Numbered from the stretch's first letter, positions 53,117 to 62,368 are shown. The stretch is DNA of 64,000 nt from Bacillus sp. F19 (GCA_023823795.1 CP085710.1:460001-524000), one strand, 5' to 3'. Numbers and translations: made by a program. Notes: generated by a model from the letters alone, not told the origin.

Positions 53117-53272
53117 TTAAGAGAAAGTATAAAATTTTGCGCATTGGTGTCTAGCTCCACCTCCTAGCCCCTCGGCCAGAACAAATTCCCTCAGGAAAGT
53201 CAAACCCGGACTTTTCGGGGGAATTCTTATCTGTCTGCCCGAGTCTGACCAGTCGGTTCCGCTTTTCTTATT
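53117..53272 (+). repeat. Dispersed hairpin element, copy E
   Basis: Left part nearly identical to copy A (AAGTATAAAATTTTGCGCAT, CTAGCTCC). Core CCTCGGCCAGAAC; the stem arms are AATTCCC/GGGAATT and AAAGTC/GACTTT around AAACCCG. It ends GGTTCCGCTTTTC next to the stop codon of the minus-strand gene at 53268. Confidence 0.82.
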
Positions 53273-53393
53273 TCTTCAGATCTTTTTTCGTTTCTTCACT
53301 TCGGATGTTGATTTCTTTTGAGAATTCAGTATCCTGCTTCTTGTTGTTGGGATATTTGTTCTTCGATTCACGATTATCGTTGCGGTTAGTCAA
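53268..53393 (-). CDS. Small hydrophilic protein, 41 residues
   Basis: On the minus strand AAAGGAGGGG lies a few bases before TTG 53393. The product starts MTNRNDNRESKNKYPNNKK and ends with a Lys-rich tail. The composition resembles small spore proteins of bacilli, though no family is recognised. The strong ribosome binding site is the main support. Confidence 0.55.
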   Translation of the reverse strand: MTNRNDNRESKNKYPNNKKQDTEFSKEINIRSEETKKDLKK

Positions 53394-53456
53394 GGTTACC
53401 CCTCCTTTAGTACAGTTTAGAGGTTTATTTTGGTCCAAAACAGGCATTTTTATCCG

Positions 53457-53484
53457 AAAAAAAACACCTTCTGTTTAGAAGGTG
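53457..53484 (-). terminator. Terminator of the SDR gene (minus strand)
   Basis: CACCTTCT/AGAAGGTG stem, read on the minus strand with a T8 run after it. Confidence 0.85.
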
Positions 53485-53491
53485 CAGCAGG

Positions 53492-54271
53492 TTAAAGCAA
53501 TGATTCTGCTCCATCAATATAGACTTCTGTGCCAGTAATATGACTGGATAAATCGGATGCAAGAAAATAAACTAGATCTGCCACTTGTTCAGGCGAGCCT
53601 GCTTTCTTTTCTAAAGGCTGCTCACCCTCTGGAAACTCGACTGGAATCTCTACCTTTTTTATGTTTTCTTCTTCTGCAAAGGTATTGCTGTCGATGTTTG
53701 TTTCAATGGCTCCAGGACAGATCATATTGACGCGGATTTTATATCCTGCAAGCTCCAGGGCAGCCATTTTTCCAAATCCGACCTGGCCTATTTTTGACGT
53801 GCTGTAGGCTGACCGGCCAAATCCTCTGTATAAGCGGTTGCCATTAATAGAGCTGGTAATGATAATGCTGCCGCCTTTTTCTTTCATATACGGAATCGCA
53901 TATTTGACACTCAAAAATGTACTCCTTAAATTCGTGTTGATTGTTTGATCCCAGTCCTCTGGAGTAAGATCCTCAATCGGGGTCCATCTGCCGTTAATCC
54001 CCGCGTTTGCAAACACGATATCGATTTGCCCCCACGTGCTGATGACTTTTTTGTAGCTGCTCTCCATTCGTTTTGCATCGGATACATCACACTCAACAAT
54101 GATGGCCTCTCCGTTTTTAGCTTCAATCACAGATTTCACTTTTTTGGCATTTTCCTCTTTTATGTCCAGAAGAGCTATTTTTGCTCCCTGTTCTGCAAGT
54201 TTTATCGCGGCAGCTTCACCAATGCCGGAGCTTGCGCCAGTAACAATCGCTACTTTGCCAGATAGATTCAT
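53492..54271 (-). CDS. Short-chain dehydrogenase/reductase (SDR)
   Basis: A 259-residue classical SDR: cofactor site TGASSGIG (residues 11-18), NAG in FANAGING, catalytic Ser in TSSINGN and YSTSK. Asp at the end of strand 2 (LLDIK) suggests NAD(H) preference. The C-terminus VYIDGAESLL is close to the usual VDGG form. AAGGAGG precedes the ATG. Substrate unknown. Confidence 0.85.
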   Translation of the reverse strand: MNLSGKVAIVTGASSGIGEAAAIKLAEQGAKIALLDIKEENAKKVKSVIEAKNGEAIIVECDVSDAKRMESSYKKVISTWGQIDIVFANAGINGRWTPIEDLTPEDWDQTINTNLRSTFLSVKYAIPYMKEKGGSIIITSSINGNRLYRGFGRSAYSTSKIGQVGFGKMAALELAGYKIRVNMICPGAIETNIDSNTFAEEENIKKVEIPVEFPEGEQPLEKKAGSPEQVADLVYFLASDLSSHITGTEVYIDGAESLL

Positions 54272-54899
54272 AATGGGGACAGCCTCCTTAATATTGCACT
54301 TTTCTTGTTATTATCCCCTTATTGCCAAATAAGGAAACCACTTTAAAAAAAGGGCTGTGACCAGCTGTTTTATGTATGGAAGATCTGACATAGTGAAGAT
54401 CCCGCCATTAATACCGTTGTGTTATCTGATTTCACAGCATGCACCTTCTGCATTTCAAACGCATTGGGAACGAAGTGAAAATCAATCTTTGTAAAGGTAA
54501 TAAAAGAAAAAAAGGTACTTCTCATGGAATGTACCTGTTTTTTGTTAAGCGCCTTTTCTGATAGGTTCATGCTGCTTTTTATCCTTAAAAAGGAAATTGG
54601 CAACATGGTTTGTTTTTAATGGGATAAAAATAAGTAATCCAATAAAATATTGCTTTTTCACTAAAATGCCTTCTGTAGTTACATAGTTGAATGTTCATTA
54701 TGATAACAAGGAAAGAAGTATCGGACAAGAGGGAATTTTTAAAATTATATAAAACTTTAATATATTAGGCGAAATTTTGTTGAATCATGCCAGTCTCAGG
54801 TCTGCTACGCCTCAAGTCTTAGTACAAAATAAAGCTCAGGCTCGTTATGAGAAAACAGCAGGGAAGGTAGGATAGAGATATAGAAAGGAGGAACAGAAA
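54272..54899. other. Intergenic region before the lia operon
   Basis: A 628-base gap. It contains a terminator-like hairpin (54513-54543: AGGTAC/GTACCT plus T run) with no obvious gene in front of it, and an AGTCTCAG (54792-54799) / AGTCTTAG (54815-54822) direct repeat 23 bases apart that could be the LiaR target. No convincing coding frame was found. Confidence 0.5.
54792..54822 (+). promoter_or_regulatory. Candidate LiaR-binding region
   Basis: Two copies of AGTCT(C/T)AG stand 23 bases apart, 78-108 bases before liaI. The liaI promoter of relatives is activated by LiaR from such a position. I did not match this to a firm consensus. Confidence 0.35.
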
Positions 54900-55247
54900 A
54901 TGAAAAAATTCGGTTTATTGATCGCAGGGGGAATAGCAGCCATAGTCCTGCTTGCAAATCTTGCCCCAATGCTGGCACTGGCCATCAGTCTGGTTATCCT
55001 TTATTACTCGTATAAAGGATTCATGAAGACTGATTCAACTGGAATGAAAGTTTTCTGGGCAATCGCCGGAATCATTGCCTTATGTGCGTCGGCATCAAAT
55101 CTTCCAGCCGTACTTGGCGCAGCCGCAGCTTACATCCTTTATGTTGTCTATAAGAAATGGAACAACAAAGAAAAGACTGCTTTTAAAGAATCAAACGACC
55201 CATTCACAAATTTTGAAAGACAATGGGCAGAAATGAAAAAAAATTAA
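54900..55247 (+). CDS. liaI: LiaI-like membrane protein of the envelope stress operon
   Basis: A 115-residue protein with three to four short hydrophobic helices and a charged C-terminal tail (ESNDPFTNFERQWAEMKKN). LiaI anchors LiaH at the membrane during envelope stress. AAAGGAGG precedes ATG 54900. The assignment rests mainly on position before liaH and the membrane topology. Confidence 0.78.
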   Translation: MKKFGLLIAGGIAAIVLLANLAPMLALAISLVILYYSYKGFMKTDSTGMKVFWAIAGIIALCASASNLPAVLGAAAAYILYVVYKKWNNKEKTAFKESNDPFTNFERQWAEMKKN

Positions 55248-55271
55248 TAATTGAAAGAGGAGAGGTAAAAA

Positions 55272-55916
55272 ATGAGTAATTTATTTACAAGAATTAAGGA
55301 AACAATCACGGCAGATTTTCACGAAATTCTGGATCAAAAAGAGCAAAAAAACCCAATCTCTTTGCTGAATCAATACTTAAGAGAATGCGAGCAGGAAACT
55401 GATAAGGTCCGAAAGCTTGTGGAAAGACAGTATTTATTAAAAGAAGAATTCACACGCGAATATAAGCAGGCAGAGCACCTTACTGAAAAACGCAAGCGCC
55501 AGGCAGAAATTGCGGCACAGGCCGGCGAGACAGAACTGCATGAATTTGCAGTGAGAGAACATGAACAGTATCAGGAGCGTACAGTAAGACTGAGCGAATC
55601 CCTAAAAGAAGTAACCCGTCAATTAGAAGATCTTGAACGCAAGTATGAAGAAATGAAGCATAAACTAAAGGACATGTATATCAAGCGCATGGAACTGATG
55701 GGCCGTGAAAATACAGCACGCGCCACTCACCGCATGAACAAAGTATTAGACAGCCGCAGCTATTCGGCTGGTTCGTATGGCCGCTTTGATGAGATGGAAA
55801 ACTATCTTGAGCGCTTAGAGCATCAGGTCAATACAGGCTATCACCGCAATACAATTGATGGTAGAATTGCACAGCTTGAAAAAGAACTTAAAAAAGAAGA
55901 TTCTATTGCACAATAA
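55272..55916 (+). CDS. liaH: LiaH, PspA/IM30-family phage shock protein
   Basis: A 214-residue helical coiled-coil protein starting MSNLFTRIKETITADFHEILDQ, the PspA-type N-terminus. Long Glu/Lys/Arg heptads run to about residue 160. PspA-family proteins assemble on damaged membranes. It is followed by an attenuating hairpin, which fits high liaIH and low downstream expression as in B. subtilis. Confidence 0.9.
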   Translation: MSNLFTRIKETITADFHEILDQKEQKNPISLLNQYLRECEQETDKVRKLVERQYLLKEEFTREYKQAEHLTEKRKRQAEIAAQAGETELHEFAVREHEQYQERTVRLSESLKEVTRQLEDLERKYEEMKHKLKDMYIKRMELMGRENTARATHRMNKVLDSRSYSAGSYGRFDEMENYLERLEHQVNTGYHRNTIDGRIAQLEKELKKEDSIAQ

Positions 55917-55934
55917 AAACATGGTATTCTAAAG

Positions 55935-55958
55935 AAGGCGTAGATTTCTGCGCCTTTT
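55935..55958 (+). terminator. Attenuator-like hairpin between liaH and liaF
   Basis: AAGGCGTAG/CTGCGCCTT stem (one G-U), 4-base loop, T run. Confidence 0.8.
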
Positions 55959-55994
55959 TAAAACAAAATCGAAACGGAAAGGAGGTAAGCCCAT

Positions 55995-56726
55995 ATGCTC
56001 AAAAAAGCGAACGCTGATATGATGACGTATATTTTACTCATTGGAATAGTGCTGCTTATGCTTGAAGTCCTGTTTGATCATGGAGGGCTTATCTTTTTTC
56101 TGTTTTTCTCATCAATCTGCATATATCTTGGGAAAAAACGCCTTGCCAGGAAAACGGGAAAACTTCTCTTTTGGTTTGGCTTAATTAGTTTAGTTATCAC
56201 GGTCATGAATTTATGGGCAGTAAAATTTTTGATTTTCGCTTTCGCCATTTATTTATTATTTCAATACAGGCAGTCTAAAAAAACGCCCGCCGTTATTACA
56301 CCTGAAATTAAAGAATCCATTTCTCTGCAAAAAGAAGATGTTGTTTATAAGAAACCACTGTTCGGCAACAACGTTTTTGGCCAGCAGACTTCTGCAGAAG
56401 AAATCTATGAATGGAATGATATTAATATCCAAAGCGGAATCGGAGACACGATCATCGATCTCAGCAACACCGTATTGCCGAAGGAAGAATGCATCATTGT
56501 GATCCGGAATGTCATCGGAAATGTGAAAATCCTTCTCCCGTATGAGCTTGATGCAGCTTTTCAGCATTCTTCATGGGCCGGAGCTGTATCCATCTTTGAA
56601 CGTCGTGAGCCAAAGGTTTTTAATCAGGTTGTTTCGTATCAGACAAAAGGCTACGAGGATGCCGTGCAAAAGGTAAAAGTGGTGACATCTTCGATAGTTG
56701 GTGATCTAGAGGTGAAAAGGATATGA
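55995..56726 (+). CDS. liaF: LiaF, inhibitor of the LiaRS system
   Basis: A 243-residue protein with four N-terminal membrane helices and a soluble C-terminal beta domain (DINIQSGIGDTIIDLSNTVLP...IRNVIGNVKILLPY), the 'cell wall-active antibiotics response' domain. LiaF keeps the kinase LiaS off without stress. GGAGG precedes the ATG. It overlaps liaS by ATGA. Confidence 0.9.
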   Translation: MLKKANADMMTYILLIGIVLLMLEVLFDHGGLIFFLFFSSICIYLGKKRLARKTGKLLFWFGLISLVITVMNLWAVKFLIFAFAIYLLFQYRQSKKTPAVITPEIKESISLQKEDVVYKKPLFGNNVFGQQTSAEEIYEWNDINIQSGIGDTIIDLSNTVLPKEECIIVIRNVIGNVKILLPYELDAAFQHSSWAGAVSIFERREPKVFNQVVSYQTKGYEDAVQKVKVVTSSIVGDLEVKRI

Positions 56727-57763
56727 GCAGCATTTTTCGGCAAATGGCTTTAGGTGCAGCCATTTCTTTTTCCGTTCTCATCTTCTTATCTGCCAGTTTT
56801 TTTGTTATGTTTCCGCTTGATGACTGGAGCATTTTATGGAAAAGCGAAATGCTGGATCTTCCTTTTATCTATTTTGTTCCTGCAGTCAGTCTTTTAATTG
56901 GCTTGTTTCTCGGCTTTCTCTCGGGGATTTTTCTGCGAAGCGATATTGCACAGCTGTCGGATGGACTTTCACAGCTGGAGCAGGGAAAGTATGTAGATGG
57001 CGCTTTTAGCCGAAAGTCAGGAGAGTTTGAAAAAATTTGGATTCATCTGCGCAATCTTCAAAAGCACATGACAGAGCAAACAAAGCTTTCTCAAAAGCTT
57101 GCAAATGAAAAAGCGGAAGAGCAGGAAAAGCGCATTCAAAAAATTGTTTCCGAAGAGCGCAACAGGCTTGCAAGGGAGCTTCATGATTCAGTTAGTCAGC
57201 AGCTTTTTGCCGCATCCATGATGATGTCGGCAGTCAATGAATCAGCTGATCATCGCAGTGAGGCAGATAATAAACAATTAAGCATGGTCGAGCAGATGAT
57301 TCATCAATCTCAGCTGGAAATGAGGGCCCTTCTTCTGCATCTCAGACCGGCTGCCCTAAAGGGGAAAACGCTTCATGAAGGGATGCAGGAGCTGTTAGAA
57401 GAGCTGCAGCAGAAGGTTCCGATGGAGATCTCATGGAAAATGGAAGAGATGAAGCTTGATAAAGGAATTGAAGATCACCTTTTCCGCATTCTGCAGGAAT
57501 CTGTTTCAAATACACTGCGCCATTCAAAAGCAGAAACACTTGAAGTGCTTTTTATTCAACGGGATGAACTGATTTTGCTTAGAGTGATGGATGATGGAGT
57601 AGGATTTAAAGTAGATGCAGCTAAGACAGGAAGCTATGGTCTGCAGAATATGCACGAACGTGCAGCACTGCTTGGAGGCACGATGAAAATAGTGAGCTTC
57701 CCCGGAAAAGGAACGAAGCTTGAGGTTAAAATACCAATTGTAAGGGGTGAGAATAATGATTAA
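56723..57763 (+). CDS. liaS: LiaS sensor histidine kinase
   Basis: A 346-residue kinase with two membrane helices (residues 8-30 and 48-70) and a short extracellular loop, then HAMP-like sequence. The HisKA_3 phospho-site is His154 ([15 protein letters not shown]). The ATPase has [14 protein letters not shown] and DDGVGF. It senses envelope stress together with LiaF and signals to LiaR. It overlaps liaR by eight bases. Confidence 0.92.
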   Translation: MSSIFRQMALGAAISFSVLIFLSASFFVMFPLDDWSILWKSEMLDLPFIYFVPAVSLLIGLFLGFLSGIFLRSDIAQLSDGLSQLEQGKYVDGAFSRKSGEFEKIWIHLRNLQKHMTEQTKLSQKLANEKAEEQEKRIQKIVSEERNRLARELHDSVSQQLFAASMMMSAVNESADHRSEADNKQLSMVEQMIHQSQLEMRALLLHLRPAALKGKTLHEGMQELLEELQQKVPMEISWKMEEMKLDKGIEDHLFRILQESVSNTLRHSKAETLEVLFIQRDELILLRVMDDGVGFKVDAAKTGSYGLQNMHERAALLGGTMKIVSFPGKGTKLEVKIPIVRGENND

Positions 57764-58388
57764 AGTTTTATTTGTAGATGATCATGAAATGGTGCGGATT
57801 GGGGTATCATCCTATTTAGCCGCTCAAAGCGACATCGAAGTAGTCGGCGAAGCTGATAACGGCTTTAAAGCAATCGAACTTGCGCTCGAGCTCCGGCCTG
57901 ACATTATCTTAATGGATCTTGTCATGGAAGGAATGGACGGGATTGAAGCAACCAGACAAATCATCGAGAACTGGCCGGAAGCCAAAATCATTATTGTCAC
58001 TAGCTTTTTGGACGATGAAAAAGTGTATCCTGCTCTAGAAGCAGGCGCGACAAGCTATATGCTGAAAACATCTAAAGCAAGCGAAATCGCAAATGCAGTC
58101 CGGAATACGTTTCATGGACAATCTGTTCTTGAACCAGAGGTCACTGGGAAAATGATGATGAAAATGCGTCAAAAACCTGTTCATAACCCTCATGATGAGC
58201 TGACCGCCAGGGAAATGGAAATTCTGCTGCTCGTTGCAGAAGGAAAAACGAATCAGGAAATTGCAGATGAGTTATTTATAGCATTAAAAACAGTGAAAAC
58301 ACATGTCAGCAATATCTTAAGCAAGCTCGGCGTGCAAGACCGCACACAAGCCGTTATTTATGCATTTAAACATTCCCTTGTACAATAA
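57756..58388 (+). CDS. liaR: LiaR response regulator (NarL/LuxR family)
   Basis: A 210-residue regulator with phospho-acceptor Asp54 ([13 protein letters not shown]) and a LuxR-type HTH ([36 protein letters not shown]). ATG 57756 is eight bases after AAGGGG; an in-frame GTG at 57747 overlaps that site. It activates the liaI promoter. Last gene of the lia operon. Confidence 0.92.
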   Translation: MIKVLFVDDHEMVRIGVSSYLAAQSDIEVVGEADNGFKAIELALELRPDIILMDLVMEGMDGIEATRQIIENWPEAKIIIVTSFLDDEKVYPALEAGATSYMLKTSKASEIANAVRNTFHGQSVLEPEVTGKMMMKMRQKPVHNPHDELTAREMEILLLVAEGKTNQEIADELFIALKTVKTHVSNILSKLGVQDRTQAVIYAFKHSLVQ

Positions 58389-58418
58389 GGCTTGCAGGGA
58401 TACATAGAGTGAGGACAA

Positions 58419-58450
58419 AGTGCAGATCTCAAAAGATTTGCGCTTTTTTT
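58419..58450 (+). terminator. Terminator of the lia operon
   Basis: AGTGCAGATCT/AGATTTGCGCT stem with two G-U pairs and a T7 run. Confidence 0.85.
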
Positions 58451-58552
58451 GCAGACAATAAAAAGATTTGGGACTTTAGTTTTATCTTTTTATACCGATA
58501 GTAAGGATAGAATGGCATTTTTATTGATTGAAAGTTTGAGAGCTGCTTATTC

Positions 58553-58735
58553 TCAGCTAGTTCCGCGATATAAATACTTTGCCTGATTTCCCATAAGATA
58601 TAAAAAGACCAATATACTTGCCGTGACAAAGCTAATCCAGATAGAGGCAATAGAGGATTGATAAAAAAGAGCTGCCGTCCCCGCCGCCCAACCAGTTAAT
58701 GAGCAATATGGCAGGTAAGCAGGAATTTCCTTGGC
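58553..58735 (-). pseudogene. Decayed membrane-protein fragment
   Basis: On the minus strand an open frame without start encodes about 60 residues with two hydrophobic segments (EIPAYLPYCSLTGWAAGTAALFY and IWISFVTASILVFLYLMG), ending AKYLYRGTS. It looks like the C-terminus of a lost membrane protein. The rest of 58389-58866 holds only the lia terminator and the amidohydrolase ribosome binding site. Confidence 0.4.
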
Positions 58736-58866
58736 TTAATGCTGTTAACTATTTAATGGTAAATGATGTTACGCTAGAATAAGAGGAATAAGTGGCTCAG
58801 GCGAAAAAGCGCTCTGGGTCACCCTTCGCGGTTAATAGAAAAAATCAATATGGGAGGAACTTTATA

Positions 58867-60126
58867 GTGAATACATTTTGGCTGAAAAATGTCAGGCTTG
58901 AAACGGGTTTTAAAAAAGAAAATGGCGAAGTTACAGGGACCGTTGCACAAGAGTTCCATTTGAAAATAGAAAATGGAAAATTAAAGTCTATGACAGCAGA
59001 TGAGAGCGAGATCAAGAACTCTTTACCTGTTGTTGATGCAAAAGGAATGCTCATGCTGCCATCTTTTCGTGAAATGCACATTCATATTGATAAAACGTAT
59101 TATAGCGGGCCATGGAAAGCGTGCCGTCCTATTACAAATGGCATTTTCACCAGAATAGAGGAAGAAAAGGAATTGCTTCCTAAACAATTTCCATTTGCTC
59201 AAAGACGCGCAGAGAAAATGATTGAGCTGCTGCTGCAAAATGGCCATACACATATCAGAACACACTGTAATGTTGAACCAACATCTGGCCTGAAAAATCT
59301 TGAAGTAACAGTAAGTACGCTAGAAAAATATAAAAAATTTATAACCTATGAAATTGTTGCCTTCCCTCAGCATGGGTTATTGCGAAGTGGCTCTGTGCAA
59401 TTAATCAGGGATGCTATGAAAAATGGAGCAACACATGTAGGCGGAGTGGATCCAGCGACAATCGACCGAAATATTGAACAATCTTTGTGGACAACATTTG
59501 ATATTGCGGCAGAACACAATGCAGGTATAGATATTCATCTCCATGAACCGAATTCATTAGGAGCCTTTACTTTTGAACGTCTTGCTGATTTTACGAAAGA
59601 AGCCAAAATGAAGGGGAAAGTGACAATCAGTCATGCCATTGCACTGGGTGATCTAGAAGGTCAGCCTCTCTTAGATATTATGAATGTATTAAAAGAACAA
59701 GAAATTGATATTACAACTACTGTTCCGATAAATCGTCCTACTATTCCAATTCCTGCATTAGATCAACATGGATTAAAAGTATCTGTTGGCCACGACAGCC
59801 TCACTGATCATTGGTCTCCATTTGGAACTGGGGATACAGTGGAAAAATTAAGTATTTTAGCGGAACGTTTCCGTTATATTGATGAATTTTCATTAAATAG
59901 ATCTTGGAAATATGCCTCAGGCGGTGTCACTCCTCTTAATGATGCAGGTGAACAAGTGTGGCCGAAAGTTGGGGACCCGGCAGATTTTATCTTAGTGGAT
60001 GCAAGCTGTTCAGCTGAAGCTGTAGCAAGAAGAGCACGAATTGAATCTGTCTATAAGAATGGGAATAAAGCAGATCAATCTTGCTTAGAAAGGAATGATG
60101 AACTTGAAATGGCTGAAGAACGTTAA
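58867..60126 (+). CDS. Amidohydrolase, cytosine-deaminase-like, first paralogue
   Basis: A 419-residue metal-dependent hydrolase of the CodA-like amidohydrolase branch. Metal ligands fit His-x-His in REMHIHIDKTY, a His in IHLHEP, and Asp in VGHDSLTDHWSPFG; a HTHIRTHCNVEP strand is typical of cytosine deaminases. GTG 58867 follows GGGAGGAAC. The open frame extends 75 bases upstream without a site. It overlaps the next gene, which encodes a paralogue. The substrate is unknown. Confidence 0.78.
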   Translation: MNTFWLKNVRLETGFKKENGEVTGTVAQEFHLKIENGKLKSMTADESEIKNSLPVVDAKGMLMLPSFREMHIHIDKTYYSGPWKACRPITNGIFTRIEEEKELLPKQFPFAQRRAEKMIELLLQNGHTHIRTHCNVEPTSGLKNLEVTVSTLEKYKKFITYEIVAFPQHGLLRSGSVQLIRDAMKNGATHVGGVDPATIDRNIEQSLWTTFDIAAEHNAGIDIHLHEPNSLGAFTFERLADFTKEAKMKGKVTISHAIALGDLEGQPLLDIMNVLKEQEIDITTTVPINRPTIPIPALDQHGLKVSVGHDSLTDHWSPFGTGDTVEKLSILAERFRYIDEFSLNRSWKYASGGVTPLNDAGEQVWPKVGDPADFILVDASCSAEAVARRARIESVYKNGNKADQSCLERNDELEMAEER

Positions 60127-61336
60127 ATTAGAGGTGGGAAATCAGCTTAACGAAGATGGACTTATTGAAACGAAAACAGATCTATTCCATATTGGGATTA
60201 AAGAGGGAAGAATTATAGAGCGACTGCATCATACTGAAAGGATCTCAGAACAGGCAGAAGTGATTGATGCAAACGGATTACTTGTGATTCCAACCTTCAA
60301 AGAAATGCATAATCATTTGGACAAAACCTATCTATCTTTGGATTGGAAGGCTTGCAAGCCAGTAAAGAATCTAAATGAACGGCTCCATTTTGAAGCGCAG
60401 GAACTAAAAGAACTTGCACCGACGACGAAGCAAAGAGCAATGAGCATGATTGAAATGATCTTATCCAAAGGCTCAACCCACATCAGAACGCATGTAAACA
60501 TTGATCCTTACATTGGTCTGAAAAATTTAGAAGGTGTTCTTGAAGCACTTGAGGAGTTCAAAGGAGTGATTACTGCTGATGTCATTGCTTTTCCGCAGCA
60601 TGGATTACTGAGAGACGATGTTCCGCAATTAATGAGAAAAGCGATGAGAAATGGAGCTACAATGGTCGGAGGCCTGGACCCTGCTGGAATCGACCGCTCG
60701 ATTGAGAAATCATTATATGAAACTATGGAAATTGCTGCAGAGTTTAACGCAGACGTTGATATTCATTTACACGATGGAGGAAACGCTGGGGTCTACACAA
60801 TAGATAAGTGGATGGATTTCGTTGAAGAAGCGAACTGGCAGAACCGCTCTGCTATCAGCCATGCTTTCTGTATCGGAGAGGTTCCTGAAGTTCAGCAAAA
60901 AGCACTTGCAGAACGCTTAAGGGAAAATGGTGTCTCTATTATGTCAACCATTCCTCTTACAAAATCTTTACCGCCAATCGAGCTTTTAGATGCTCATGGC
61001 GTAGATGTCCACTTTGGCTGTGATGGTTTCTATGATTCATGGAGTCCTCATGGGAATGGAGATGTGCTTGAGAAGGTTCAAAAATATGCCCAAATTAGCC
61101 GCAGAATTGATGAGGTGTCGCTTCGGAGCACGTTAAAGTGGGCAACGGGAGGCGTAACAGCGTTAACAAATAAAGGAGAATATCTGTGGCCGAAAGCTGA
61201 AGATCAAGCAAATTTCATTTTCATAGAGGCTGCTTCCTCAGCAGAAGCAGTTGCAAGACGCCCAGATCGGAAAGCCATCATGATAAATGGGGAAATTGTA
61301 TACGGCAGGTTAAGTAAATTAGAGTATTCAGTATGA
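60098..61336 (+). CDS. Amidohydrolase, cytosine-deaminase-like, second paralogue
   Basis: A 412-residue paralogue of the preceding protein with the same motif order: FKEMHNHLDKTYLS, HIRTHVNIDP, GLDPAGIDRSIE, VDIHLHDGGNAG, FGCDGFYDSWSPHGNGD. Note HNH-type spacing (HNHLDK) where the first copy has HIH. It starts inside the 3' end of the first gene (ATG 60098 after AGAAAGG) and its stop overlaps the start of a truncated EamA gene. Confidence 0.78.
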   Translation: MNLKWLKNVKLEVGNQLNEDGLIETKTDLFHIGIKEGRIIERLHHTERISEQAEVIDANGLLVIPTFKEMHNHLDKTYLSLDWKACKPVKNLNERLHFEAQELKELAPTTKQRAMSMIEMILSKGSTHIRTHVNIDPYIGLKNLEGVLEALEEFKGVITADVIAFPQHGLLRDDVPQLMRKAMRNGATMVGGLDPAGIDRSIEKSLYETMEIAAEFNADVDIHLHDGGNAGVYTIDKWMDFVEEANWQNRSAISHAFCIGEVPEVQQKALAERLRENGVSIMSTIPLTKSLPPIELLDAHGVDVHFGCDGFYDSWSPHGNGDVLEKVQKYAQISRRIDEVSLRSTLKWATGGVTALTNKGEYLWPKAEDQANFIFIEAASSAEAVARRPDRKAIMINGEIVYGRLSKLEYSV

Positions 61337-61512
61337 AGCATATTCTTAAGACAAAGCCCATGTTTATCTATATGGGCCTTCTTTTTTGTGTCATTTTCTG
61401 GGGCAGTAACTTTATCTTTGGAGCAATCCTGGTAAACTATTTCCGTCCAATACAGTCGAATAAACGGAATGCCATGATATCGGCGGACCGGCTTGGCAAT
61501 GAGTTTTTATGA
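61333..61512 (+). pseudogene. Truncated EamA/DMT-family transporter
   Basis: ATG 61333 overlaps the amidohydrolase stop (ATGA). The first ~40 residues (IYMGLLFCVIFWGSNFIFG then AILVNYFRP) are the first helix of an EamA-type drug/metabolite exporter. The frame ends after 59 residues instead of about 300. The remainder is deleted. It was probably the export partner of the amidohydrolase operon. Confidence 0.7.
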
Positions 61513-61562
61513 AATTTTGGAAACAAAAGACAACGGAGACAATCCTCTTAAATATTGAAAGA

Positions 61563-61592
61563 AAGGCTGCGAATAAATTGCGCAGTCTTTTG
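61563..61592 (+). terminator. Terminator after the truncated transporter
   Basis: AAGGCTGCG/CGCAGTCTT stem with one G-U pair and a T run. Confidence 0.75.
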
Positions 61593-61676
61593 GCATTGAA
61601 ATAAGAAATCACTCTAATTATAAAAAATAAGAAAATAATGTAAATAAAGAAGTAAAATAAAAATGGAGGTGTTTCC

Positions 61677-62366
61677 GTGGAGTTTTTTCAATTATTTAAA
61701 ATACTGCATATTATCGGGGGATTCGCTGCACTATTTGTCTTTTGGATTCCAATTGTAACGAAAAAAGGAGGCAAGGTACACCGGGTATCAGGGTGGATTT
61801 ATACAGCCAGTATGATTGTGGTGGCTATAAGCGCTTTTTATATGGGCATTTACCGTATTTTTTTCGACGCCAATGCGAGTGCAGAGCTCATCTCTTTTTC
61901 ATGGTTTTTAATTTTCATTGCGATTTTAAGCTCAGCAGCAGCTTATTATGGAATTCGCGTTCTCCGGTTTAAAAATCGGAAAGATCGGCACAGAAATGTA
62001 CTCGATCTCATTTATCCATTGCTGCTTCTATCATCAGGAATTGGTATGTGTATTTATGGGATTGTTAATGACGTTGCATTGCTCACATGGTTTCCGCTTG
62101 TAGGAATCTTTCTCGGAATTTCTCAGCTGACATATTGGCTTACTAAACCGAGGCAAAAAATGCATTGGTGGTTTGAGCATTTTTCCGGCATGCTTGCCTG
62201 CTGTATTTCGACGATCACGGCGTTTATGGTATTTGGAGCTCCAAGGCTGCTTGCGATTGAATCAGTGAGTATTCTATTATGGTTTCTGCCGACAATCGTG
62301 ATTACGCCTTTAATCGTCGGATTATCGGTTTTTTACAGGAAAAAATTTAAAAAGAAAGCTGCTTAA
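61677..62366 (+). CDS. DUF2306-like membrane protein
   Basis: A 229-residue protein with seven predicted helices. An N-terminal LHIIGGFAALFVFWIPIVTKKGGKVHRVSGWIY matches the His-containing start of DUF2306-type proteins, and HWWFEHFSGM is a second His motif. GTG 61677 follows GGAGGTG. Function unknown. A strong terminator follows. Confidence 0.65.
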   Translation: MEFFQLFKILHIIGGFAALFVFWIPIVTKKGGKVHRVSGWIYTASMIVVAISAFYMGIYRIFFDANASAELISFSWFLIFIAILSSAAAYYGIRVLRFKNRKDRHRNVLDLIYPLLLLSSGIGMCIYGIVNDVALLTWFPLVGIFLGISQLTYWLTKPRQKMHWWFEHFSGMLACCISTITAFMVFGAPRLLAIESVSILLWFLPTIVITPLIVGLSVFYRKKFKKKAA

Positions 62367-62368
62367 AA

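Noticed and set aside
54370-54606. 78-codon minus-strand frame in the pre-lia gap
   Set aside because: It has no ribosome binding site or recognisable family and runs through a terminator-like hairpin.
58429-58650. 73-codon minus-strand frame starting MPLSGLALSR
   Set aside because: The start is arbitrary and it runs through the lia terminator; a different frame (58553-58735) has the better membrane-protein look.
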